From assembly GCA_002497905.1 (NCBI GenBank), contig DAFJ01000093.1, positions 1-15,297 of the forward strand: 15,297 nucleotides of DNA. Direction: 5' to 3'. The DNA comes from Euryarchaeota archaeon UBA251 (GTDB lineage: Archaea; Thermoplasmatota; Poseidoniia; Poseidoniales; Thalassarchaeaceae). The notes beneath the pieces were generated by a model. The model made no database searches and was not told where the DNA came from. It saw only the letters and a list, made by a program, of their open reading frames with translations. Every line of letters begins with the position of its first letter. Position 1 is the first letter of the stretch. Shown piece after piece: positions 8,378-15,297 of the stretch. A program made the position numbers and the translations under genes.

Positions 8378-9574
8378 TCAACTGTTGAGAAACCGATCAA
8401 TACGATCGAATGCCTCATTCAGAGTGTCAGGATCAGCGAGATGTACAATCCGTACATGGCCTGCACCGCGATCAGGACTGAATCCTGATCCATGTACAAG
8501 TAAGACATGTTCCTGATGTAGTAAATCAAGAACGAATTGTTTGTCGTCTTGATAATCTGGATGATCAATACGCACAAACATGTAGAATGCCCCCCCTGTA
8601 GGTTTGACAGATAGACCGTTGATCTGTTCAATCCTATCAAGAGCGATTTGTCTGCGCTCCAGAACCTTGGCACGATGTCCCTGCATCCATGTTCGGTCAC
8701 CAGTAAGACCCGCAAGATATCCCATCTGTGCAGGGGTACTAGCACACAACCTAGATCTTAGTAGGCGCTCTATGGCATCTCTAACTTCGACTAAGGAATG
8801 ATTGGGGTCATGCAAAGCCATGTAACCAATCCTCCATCCTGGAGCATAGTAGACCTTTGAAACACCATTCATACTAACCACAGGAACTTTCGATGACCTA
8901 GATGCAATTGATACGTGCTGGCCAGTATAGACAAGTCCATCGTATATCTCGTCAGCAATTACCAGACAATGCGGATATTCTTCCACGATTCTTAGAATCT
9001 CGTTGATTTCTGAAGGGCTCAAGATTGCGCCCGTTGGATTATTTGGATTGATGAGGACGAGCATTCGTACATCGTTATCCATTCTAGATCGGATATCATC
9101 GATGTCAACTTTCCAACCGTTGTCAGGGTCCAATCGGTACTCCTCGGTAACAGCACCAACCATCTGAGGATACGCCATATACGGAGGATAGTGAGGCCCA
9201 GGTGCAAGTATTCGATCACCTTCAGTAAGTACTGCTGAAAACAGAATTTGCAGGGCTTCGGTAACACCATGTGTCACATATACATCATCGCTTGTACAAT
9301 CCCATCCCTTGTTTGTTTCATCAACTGATATTGCAGTTCGAAGAGCAGGTAACCCATATGAGGGTGAATATCCATTATCGCCGGAAGTCAATGCTGAGAC
9401 ATAGGCATCAACCATGTGTCTTGGCGTCCCTAAGCCAGAGTAGGCGATAGGATCGCCAATATTCAGTTTGATTATCTCGTGACCTTCGGCTTCGAGCCTT
9501 GTCGCAGGAACAACAACGTCTCGAATTGCATACTCGATTGACATAGCTCTAGATGATGCTGGAATGTGGCTCAT
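8378..9574 (-). CDS. Class I/II PLP-dependent aminotransferase (AlaT/aspartate aminotransferase-like)
   Basis: The enzyme has 398 aa, normal for fold-type I aminotransferases, which move an amino group between an amino acid and a 2-oxo acid using pyridoxal phosphate in the cytoplasm. Hallmarks are in order: an N-terminal LNIGDP (37-42), Tyr-containing SPSYGLPALR (70-79), NPNNPTG (176-182), DEIYDGL (208-214, PLP ring Asp208 and Tyr211), the Schiff-base Lys240 in NGVSKVYYAPGWRIGY with Arg248 for the phosphate, and Arg375 in VRIVHL for the substrate carboxylate. The pattern, in particular YYAPGWRIGY, is closest to the AlaT/AlaA alanine-glutamate branch as I remember it, but the substrate cannot be fixed from motifs. 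GGAGG (9582-9586) is 7 nt before the ATG. The start overlaps the EVE gene stop by 4 nt (ATGA), so the two are translationally coupled. Confidence 0.93.
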   Translation of the reverse strand: MSHIPASSRAMSIEYAIRDVVVPATRLEAEGHEIIKLNIGDPIAYSGLGTPRHMVDAYVSALTSGDNGYSPSYGLPALRTAISVDETNKGWDCTSDDVYVTHGVTEALQILFSAVLTEGDRILAPGPHYPPYMAYPQMVGAVTEEYRLDPDNGWKVDIDDIRSRMDNDVRMLVLINPNNPTGAILSPSEINEILRIVEEYPHCLVIADEIYDGLVYTGQHVSIASRSSKVPVVSMNGVSKVYYAPGWRIGYMALHDPNHSLVEVRDAIERLLRSRLCASTPAQMGYLAGLTGDRTWMQGHRAKVLERRQIALDRIEQINGLSVKPTGGAFYMFVRIDHPDYQDDKQFVLDLLHQEHVLLVHGSGFSPDRGAGHVRIVHLADPDTLNEAFDRIDRFLNS

Positions 9575-10050
9575 TCCACATCCTCCATAGTATGTCCAGC
9601 CATTCGAAGAATATGCTCAAAATGTTCCTCCGGAACAGGTTGAACAGAGAGCCGCTGACCTTTCCTCAGTAGAGGCATATCCTCTAGATTTACCTCCCCT
9701 CTCATCGATGGAAGGTCAACTATAGAATCGAAAGATAGGACCGGTTCGATATCCACCATAAACCATCGAGGATTATCCGGCGATGACTTCTCATCATAGT
9801 ACTTACTTTTCGCATCCCATGAGGTGAAGTCAGGATATCCCTCCCTTCTAACACGTGCAATACCTGCTACATGTGGAGGCTTACAGTTGGAATGATAGAA
9901 CATTACCATATCTCCTACCTTCATATCATCACGCATCATGTTTCGAGCCTGATAATTACGTACTCCATCCCAGTGTGTCCAACCATCGATTTGCAACTGC
10001 GACCAAGGGTATACATCAAGCTCTGACTTCATCAGCCAATGGTTCGTCAT
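9571..10050 (-). CDS. EVE (PUA-like) domain protein, thymocyte nuclear protein 1 family
   Basis: The protein is 159 aa from the ATG at 10050. The family normally begins a few residues before W-L-M-K-S-E, and that motif is at 5-10 with this start. An upstream in-frame GTG at 10098 overlaps the exporter stop by 4 nt (GTGA) and would add a 16-residue polar extension; it cannot be excluded, since neither start has a clear Shine-Dalgarno. Family hallmarks are WDGVRNYQARN (27-37), MKVGDMVMFYHSN (43-55), the YP.F..WD…YYDEKS block (72-89) and LSVQPV (134-139). EVE domains fold like PUA and YTH domains and bind modified bases in DNA or RNA (5-methylcytosine derivatives in characterised members); the ligand in archaea is not established. 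No nuclease or methyltransferase is adjacent, so it is more likely an RNA- or DNA-modification reader than part of a restriction system. Confidence 0.92.
   Translation of the reverse strand: MTNHWLMKSELDVYPWSQLQIDGWTHWDGVRNYQARNMMRDDMKVGDMVMFYHSNCKPPHVAGIARVRREGYPDFTSWDAKSKYYDEKSSPDNPRWFMVDIEPVLSFDSIVDLPSMRGEVNLEDMPLLRKGQRLSVQPVPEEHFEHILRMAGHTMEDVE
9582..9586 (-). promoter_or_regulatory. Shine-Dalgarno GGAGG for the aminotransferase
   Basis: GGAGG lies 7 nt upstream of the ATG at 9574, within the penultimate codons of the EVE gene (…GAG GAT GTG GAA TGA). It is the most canonical ribosome site in the window and fixes the aminotransferase start over the internal ATG at residue 11. Confidence 0.65.
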
Positions 10051-10094
10051 GATGGTGCGTTGAGCCGACCGTCCTTGACTTTGATGGAGTGAGA

Positions 10095-13000
10095 TCACCA
10101 GGATTCAGAACCTGTCAATACTGCATCAATAGGTTCACCATCTACTCCAATAGTTCGATTCTTAGATTGATTCCGGTTGCTGAGCAAGAGACGATTCGCC
10201 ATAGAATCAGCACCCCCATCGAGGCCAGCCCCTGACCTTACCATTAACGCATAAATCGCAGGAAGAAGAAGTAATGCAGACACTGCGGCTACAATAAGTA
10301 GAATCATGATTGTGTAGATGAAGGGGCTAAGTGCTGGAATAGGAATTAGCAAGGCGCAGGCAAGTCCAGCAATAGTGCAGGCAGCGGCCTCAGCAAGTGA
10401 CATTCCCGTGCTTGAAGCCGAGGTGAGAATAGCCTCAATGTCACCTCCTAACTCCCGAACGCGATTGGCTATGTGAATTGAGAAATCTACTCCGACACCA
10501 ACTAGAATCGAACCGATCATCACAGTTACTAGTGACAGTTCGACGTCCATGAGGTCCATGACTAACCATTGCATCGCGACTGTGAAAACAACAGGCAAAG
10601 TTGTCAGTAGGGCATAGCGAGCACTATTGAAAACAAATCCAAGAGTGATTAGTGTGAATAACAGAGCGAAACCTAGTGAACTCCACTGCGACCCAACAAT
10701 CTCATTGTTGACAGCTATCGTAACAGCTGCAACCCCACTGAGGGAATCTGCAGAAATATCGCCCTTCAGCGAACCATCATTTTGAGTATACTCATTCACT
10801 GCATCCACGGCAACAGCCGTAGATTGTACATCCATAAATGGCATGTCGATGTAAATCATCGACTTCTGGAAATCTGAAGAAATGAACAATTCTCTTGTCT
10901 CATCTGTTAACGAGTTGTAAAATACGTATAGCAGGAAATTTTGAGTCTGACGCCCACCGCTGTCATCCTGTGCATCGAGTGTCTGCAAGGCTTCCCAGAA
11001 GGTTGCATCCTCGGTAGCTTCTCTTCCGAAGACAAGACCAGCAGCATCCTTAATTGGATCAGGTGCAGGGGAATCTTCAATAATTTCCAAGATAGGATAA
11101 CCGGAAACATTCACCGATATAGAGATTGATTTCATCAGGAAAACGACGCTTACAGCAGTGGTCTGATTTACAAGATTTATACTACCTTCAAGTTGATCGA
11201 TACCCTGCAATTTATCATAAGGATCACCTACACCAGTGTCAAAGGTTGGATCTGCGGAAATATCCCCTGTTACTCTAACGAAGCCCGCTTGTCCTGCATC
11301 AAATTCTGTCGAATATGTCTTCATCTTCTGAACAGCAATCTCTTCCTCTGGAGCCATCTCTAAAAGTTCGATATTCTCTTCGACATTAGGCCGATTTATA
11401 CCGGCAGAAACGAGCATTAGGATCAAGAAGAAAGTAAGAGCGACGGCTGAGAAATTTACTGGCCCTGACACTGCAGCCTTGAACAACCGTGGTGGGGGGT
11501 GACTAGGTTTCTTCAAATCCAAAAGCATAGTGAGATTTGGAACCATGAGCATTGTCATAATGTAAACGACAACAATACCTAGGGCAAGACCCCAACCAAC
11601 TGTTTGAATCGGAGCCATCGGTGTGAATGTAAGTGAGATGAAACCAATGATTGTCGTAACAGCGGAGAGAAACACAGCTCTCCCTGTGGAACGGAGTGCT
11701 TCAGACATCTTTTCCTGAGGAGTACCTACCGATTCAGCATATCGATTCGTAATATGGAGTCCATATGAAACCCCCAAGGCTAGAACAATTGGTCCGACGA
11801 TAATAACTGTCATTGTCACCTCCCAATTCGTAATGCCAATGATTCCCAATGTCATCCAGACAGAACAGAGTGTCGGGAGACCTGAGATTATGACGACCTT
11901 GATTCCCTGGATTGGACGAATCCGACCAGTCTGCAAAACGTCACAGTGGAAAAGGAAGAGAACAATGGCAACTGCAACAATTCCAACGGGGAAAATTTGC
12001 CAGAATAACTTGAACGAATACTCTGTTACGGCATTAGTGATAGGGACTGGACCAGTCAACGTCATGCTGAGGTTATTCTCCTTCCATCCGTTCTCCTCAC
12101 CTAGTTCGTCAATTCGGTTCTGAGTGTTAGCGATAAGTGCACCAATTGGATAGTCATCGATTCCGTCTCCATCCTTGTCTAGTTCCTGTGTAATGAAGAC
12201 AATGATTACTGCTCGATTCCAATATTTGGCGGTCTCGTTCGAATCGATTATCCCATTCCCATCAGTATCGATACCTACGCCACGTACAAGTTTCTGCTGA
12301 GCGTTCTCCGGTAGTTCTCCAACAATCCGGTCGATCGTTGTCTGGGATTCTGGAATCGCATAGTTCCCAAGGATATCCTGTTGTTCATCGATGGTCTCAT
12401 TGAAATCCTCACTAAGTTCCTCATTTCCAGTCGCGGTAGCTAAACCACTGAAAAACGCCTTACTTACTCGGACTGCGCTACTATTGACCTCTTTGATAAC
12501 GGTAGAAATTGAGAGAATTGAGATGACATTGTCCTCGTCACCATTGTCGTTAGGATGGATATTGAGTGTACGTTCTACGGCGTCCATCTGCTGAAGAATC
12601 TCAGTACTTGTAACGTTCTGATCCTCAGATTCCACATAGATGACCATGATATTGGTTGTCCAATTCTTCTGAATATCTGCAAGATCATCAGTAATCTGGC
12701 TACCTGCGGGTAGATAGACCTCCAAATCACCATTCACATTCAAAGATGATTCAGTGCGACAACTGGATCCCCACCAATCATCGCGGTCCCAACCTTCACG
12801 GCAATCGTTCATCCCAGATTCGACACCCAATAGAATAGTCATGAGAATACAAAGTAGGACTGTGGCAAGTGGAAAGCGAGTTAGGAGACCTGTAGCTGAT
12901 AGACTCTTCAACTCTCGTTGAATTCGATTCGGGCTTGTGATTATTGCATCGATCGCCTTTGTTCGATCAAATCCATCAATCCGTTCTGAAACCTTGCGAC

Positions 13001-13130
13001 GTAGAGCATCTATCGGGTTACTAGATGATTCGGGACCTTCGTCGTCCTCAGAGGTCACCTTGGCCACCATTGTGTATTCGATGAGCATGGTGTTTGAACA
13101 CATCGCATCGATGTGGTGCATCACAAGCAT
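10095..13130 (-). CDS. RND superfamily (MMPL/patched-like) exporter with EF-hand-like loops
   Basis: The protein is 1011 aa from the ATG at 13130. It has the twelve-helix RND architecture: helix 1 at 85-102, a large extracytoplasmic loop (103-373), helices 2-6 (about 376-533), helix 7 (560-578), a second large loop (579-813) and helices 8-12 (about 815-960). The two halves carry the family's repeated motif: LALGVSYGLHITNR in helix 4 (450-463) and VGVGVDFSIHIANR in helix 10 (877-890). RND exporters use the proton gradient to move lipids or hydrophobic compounds; Asp882 fits the proton relay, while helix 4 has Ser455 at the matching place. The first loop holds a canonical EF-hand loop (288-299) and a second DxDxDG loop (318-326). 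The long acidic N-terminus (1-75) is cytoplasmic. Later starts are possible at 13121, 13088 and 13070; none has a clear Shine-Dalgarno. Cargo is unknown. Confidence 0.9.
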   Translation of the reverse strand: MLVMHHIDAMCSNTMLIEYTMVAKVTSEDDEGPESSSNPIDALRRKVSERIDGFDRTKAIDAIITSPNRIQRELKSLSATGLLTRFPLATVLLCILMTILLGVESGMNDCREGWDRDDWWGSSCRTESSLNVNGDLEVYLPAGSQITDDLADIQKNWTTNIMVIYVESEDQNVTSTEILQQMDAVERTLNIHPNDNGDEDNVISILSISTVIKEVNSSAVRVSKAFFSGLATATGNEELSEDFNETIDEQQDILGNYAIPESQTTIDRIVGELPENAQQKLVRGVGIDTDGNGIIDSNETAKYWNRAVIIVFITQELDKDGDGIDDYPIGALIANTQNRIDELGEENGWKENNLSMTLTGPVPITNAVTEYSFKLFWQIFPVGIVAVAIVLFLFHCDVLQTGRIRPIQGIKVVIISGLPTLCSVWMTLGIIGITNWEVTMTVIIVGPIVLALGVSYGLHITNRYAESVGTPQEKMSEALRSTGRAVFLSAVTTIIGFISLTFTPMAPIQTVGWGLALGIVVVYIMTMLMVPNLTMLLDLKKPSHPPPRLFKAAVSGPVNFSAVALTFFLILMLVSAGINRPNVEENIELLEMAPEEEIAVQKMKTYSTEFDAGQAGFVRVTGDISADPTFDTGVGDPYDKLQGIDQLEGSINLVNQTTAVSVVFLMKSISISVNVSGYPILEIIEDSPAPDPIKDAAGLVFGREATEDATFWEALQTLDAQDDSGGRQTQNFLLYVFYNSLTDETRELFISSDFQKSMIYIDMPFMDVQSTAVAVDAVNEYTQNDGSLKGDISADSLSGVAAVTIAVNNEIVGSQWSSLGFALLFTLITLGFVFNSARYALLTTLPVVFTVAMQWLVMDLMDVELSLVTVMIGSILVGVGVDFSIHIANRVRELGGDIEAILTSASSTGMSLAEAAACTIAGLACALLIPIPALSPFIYTIMILLIVAAVSALLLLPAIYALMVRSGAGLDGGADSMANRLLLSNRNQSKNRTIGVDGEPIDAVLTGSESW
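13099..13115. repeat. Perfect 7-bp inverted repeat near the divergent promoter region
   Basis: CACATCG (13099-13105) and CGATGTG (13109-13115) are separated by CAT. The element lies within the first ten codons of the exporter as annotated. If the exporter starts at 13088 or 13070 it becomes leader or promoter DNA between two divergent genes and could be an operator. It may also be chance codon content. Confidence 0.3.
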
Positions 13131-13180
13131 TCAATGAGGAATCGTCAAGAACGAAGGCTTTCAGCCTCTAACCGATATCC
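13131..13180. promoter_or_regulatory. Divergent intergenic region between exporter and valS
   Basis: These 50 bp must hold the promoter of valS and probably that of the exporter cluster. I see no convincing TATA box for either direction and no Shine-Dalgarno before the valS ATG, so valS may be leaderless or nearly so. A small inverted repeat, AGGCT-TTC-AGCCT (13155-13167), lies 14 bp before the valS start. Confidence 0.5.
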
Positions 13181-15297
13181 ATGGCCTCACCCCGTCTTCC
13201 TGAGAAGAGGTGGACTGTAGATCTTGAGAAGCGGGTTCAAGAGGCCCACTTCGGTCCAGAGGCGCCTCCAAGATATGCTTTCGATCCGTCATCAGATCGA
13301 GAAATCTTCGTCATAGACACACCTCCACCCTACCCCAGTGGTACTTGGCATATCGGTGCTGTTGCACAGTATTCTATGATTGATGTAATCGCCCGCAGTC
13401 AACGACTTCTAGGCAAGGAGGTCTACTTCCCATGGGGTGTAGATCGAAATGGAATCAATATTGAATTCACAGTTGAAAAGAACACTGGTCGAAAAATGAA
13501 AACATATGACCGGGCTGAATTCATCCAACTATGTGAACAAACAATAGAAGAATTCACTGCTGCTATGCGGAGTACTGCCCGACGTGTGGGACTATCCTGT
13601 GACTTTGAACGAGAATATCTTACCGACGCCCCTGACTACCGTGCTGTTACTCAATCCATATTCGTGGACCTTTTCAAGAAAGGAGAGATAGTAGAGGATT
13701 TACGTCCAAATATCTACGACCCTGTCGAAGGCACAACAATCGCTGACGCAGAAGTCGAACGACTTTCGCGTAAAACACGACTAGTCGATGTCCGTTGGAC
13801 TTCAACAGATGGACGCGACGTCATCATATCAACTACTCGACCAGAACTAATCTGTGCCTGTGGGATTGTTGTAGTACATCCAGATGACTCAAGATACAGT
13901 GACCTTGTCGGCTGTGAACTTTCTCTTCCAGTAGATACGGAAGGAAGAAGCAAAACTGTTCTTGTCCAAACTCACTCGTCAGTGAAATCTGAATTCGGTT
14001 CAGGTGTTTTGATGGTCTGTTCATTTGGTGACCAAAATGATGTTGCTGTATTCAGAGAACTTGGATTAGATCCCTTTGTGGCTATCGATCTCGATGGTAA
14101 GATGACTAATCTTGCTGGCCCATACAGTGGAATGAAAGTTAGCGAGGCTAGAGATGCTGTCATCTCTGACCTCGAAACAGCAGGAAGAATCGATGCTATC
14201 GTTGAGAAAGAACAAGATGTTCCTGTATCAGAACGCGGAAAGAATCCTGTTGAAATAATCCTATTGAAAGAATGGTACGTACGTCAAACTCATGTCCTTG
14301 ATAGAATCAAGGAACTCGCCGATGAGATTGTGTTTCACCCTCCTAGAAACAAACAATTTCTCTTAGATTGGATGCAGAATATCACTATCGATTGGCCAAT
14401 CTCAAGGAGACGATGGTATCACACCGAAATTCCGGTATGGTATGATGAATCAGGGCAATGTGTCATAGTTCCACCAACGGGATCATATGTGCAACCTTGG
14501 CGCGAAGATCCACCTGTTGGAAGCGTAGTTCTTGACAGAGATACACGAGAAAATATAGGGAATTATGAGGAACTAAAGGATCAATTAGGCCCACTAACAG
14601 GTGAAGAGAAAGTATTCGATACATGGATGGATAGTTCTAATTCGAATCTATTTGTTTCTGGTTACATCAATAATCCTGAGCTTTTTGAGAAGGCTTTCCC
14701 TACAGGTCTAAGGCCTCAAGGAAAAGAAATTGTTCGCACATGGCTCTACTACACTCTGCTGAAATCTGCACTTGTACTTGACCGCCCAGGATTCCAACAT
14801 GTATGGATTGATGGTTTAGGAATGGACCCATGGGGTAGAAAGATGAGTAAATCCTTAGGCAACGGTATTGATGCAGATTCTGTTCTTGAATGTGGAGCAG
14901 GTGGTAGAACTGGTTCATGGAAAGTCAAAGGACCCGAAAAAACAGTTAATCTGAAGGCTAACAAAATTGGTAGCGAATGTTTCAGATTATGGAAGGCTTG
15001 TGATGCACAAGTTGGTGATGATTTCCACATTAATCCAGAAGAAATTGAACAACGGTATTTCGGAGTATTGACAAAATTGTTTAATGTTGCAAGATTTGCT
15101 TCACAATTTGATGTCCCAGATGATTTAGAATCTCAACCAGATAACTTGAATATAGAAGATGAATGGATTTTGCATGAATTTAATTCTGTATTAGTAGAAG
15201 TTGGAGCAGCATGGACTAACTTGGATATTTACACTGCTACTCAAGCCTTGAAGAGTTTTGGAACCGGCATATTACCAAGTCATTACTTGGAAATGGT
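13181..15297 (+). CDS. valS: Valyl-tRNA synthetase, archaeal type (C-terminus cut by window edge)
   Basis: ValRS charges tRNA-Val with valine in the cytoplasm. The ATG at 13181 is the first start after an in-frame TAA at 13169; 705 codons follow to the right edge with no stop or frameshift. The class I HIGH motif is at 57-60 as HIGA (in YPSGTWHIGAVAQY). The CP1 editing domain, which hydrolyses Thr-tRNA-Val, includes STTRPE (217-222) and GTTIADAEVER (184-194). The catalytic core continues with ERGKNPVEI and PISRRRWYHTEIPVWY (406-421), DTWMDSSNS (480-488), and KMSKS at 554-558 in GRKMSKSLGN. The start of the anticodon-binding domain (NVARFASQ, about 635-642) is present; the rest lies beyond the window. 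A roughly 25-residue insertion follows KMSKS. No leader or Shine-Dalgarno is seen. The gene is divergent from the exporter cluster. Confidence 0.95.
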   Translation, partial: MASPRLPEKRWTVDLEKRVQEAHFGPEAPPRYAFDPSSDREIFVIDTPPPYPSGTWHIGAVAQYSMIDVIARSQRLLGKEVYFPWGVDRNGINIEFTVEKNTGRKMKTYDRAEFIQLCEQTIEEFTAAMRSTARRVGLSCDFEREYLTDAPDYRAVTQSIFVDLFKKGEIVEDLRPNIYDPVEGTTIADAEVERLSRKTRLVDVRWTSTDGRDVIISTTRPELICACGIVVVHPDDSRYSDLVGCELSLPVDTEGRSKTVLVQTHSSVKSEFGSGVLMVCSFGDQNDVAVFRELGLDPFVAIDLDGKMTNLAGPYSGMKVSEARDAVISDLETAGRIDAIVEKEQDVPVSERGKNPVEIILLKEWYVRQTHVLDRIKELADEIVFHPPRNKQFLLDWMQNITIDWPISRRRWYHTEIPVWYDESGQCVIVPPTGSYVQPWREDPPVGSVVLDRDTRENIGNYEELKDQLGPLTGEEKVFDTWMDSSNSNLFVSGYINNPELFEKAFPTGLRPQGKEIVRTWLYYTLLKSALVLDRPGFQHVWIDGLGMDPWGRKMSKSLGNGIDADSVLECGAGGRTGSWKVKGPEKTVNLKANKIGSECFRLWKACDAQVGDDFHINPEEIEQRYFGVLTKLFNVARFASQFDVPDDLESQPDNLNIEDEWILHEFNSVLVEVGAAWTNLDIYTATQALKSFGTGILPSHYLEM

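Noticed and set aside
10093..10099. GGTGATC on the minus strand just before the EVE gene, a perfect archaeal Shine-Dalgarno match.
   Set aside because: No start codon lies 3-10 nt downstream of it; the GTG start at 10098 falls inside the motif itself. It is more likely coincidence at the end of the exporter gene.
14888..14974. Possible frameshift in valS, suspected where the sequence departs from the usual ValRS pattern after KMSKS.
   Set aside because: The frame stays open and the ValRS pattern resumes in the same frame (SECFRLWKACDAQVGDDF), so it is an in-frame insertion.

Overview
The window is a compact, gene-dense piece of an archaeal chromosome of moderate G+C. The archaeal call rests on three things. 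The valyl-tRNA synthetase has an archaeal-looking N-terminal half. Translation signals match the archaeal anti-Shine-Dalgarno (GGTGAT, GTGATC and GGAGG just before starts), and there is a BRE/TATA-like element. The large surface protein is built of thrombospondin type 3 (TSP3) calcium repeats. Together with a TPR/membrane protein and an RND exporter this resembles a marine planktonic euryarchaeon such as Marine Group II (Poseidoniales); that placement is an inference.

Layout: seven genes lie on the minus strand from about 13130 down to position 1, and one lies on the plus strand from 13181 to the right edge. In minus-strand order they are: a 12-helix RND/MMPL-type exporter (10095-13130); an EVE (PUA-like) domain protein (9571-10050); a class I/II PLP aminotransferase (8378-9574); a large polytopic membrane protein with a cytoplasmic TPR region (5011-8331); an unrecognised soluble protein (4007-5011); a membrane-anchored TSP3-repeat protein (787-3900); and a secreted protein cut by the left edge (1-734), which lies outside any stop-terminated frame in the window. 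On the plus strand, valS (13181-15297) is cut by the right edge before the end of its anticodon-binding part.

The first five minus-strand genes are tightly packed: a 4-nt overlap between EVE and aminotransferase, a 1-nt TGATG coupling between the TPR membrane protein and the unknown gene, and a 46-bp gap otherwise. They look like one transcription unit. A 70-bp gap with a 8-bp inverted repeat and a BRE/TATA-like box separates them from the TSP3 gene, which probably begins a second unit with the secreted protein. No gap exceeds 70 bp, and I see no RNA genes, insertion sequences or CRISPR arrays.

Functionally, the exporter, the TPR membrane protein, the TSP3 protein and the secreted protein suggest a cell-envelope or surface locus with a recurring calcium-loop theme (EF-hand-like loops also occur in the exporter). 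EVE protein, aminotransferase and valS look like housekeeping neighbours. No known defence or mobile system is visible. The most unusual items are the asymmetric RND proton-relay motifs, the EF-hand loops in the exporter, a lipoyl-like segment inside the TSP3 protein, and the coupled TPR-membrane/unknown gene pair.
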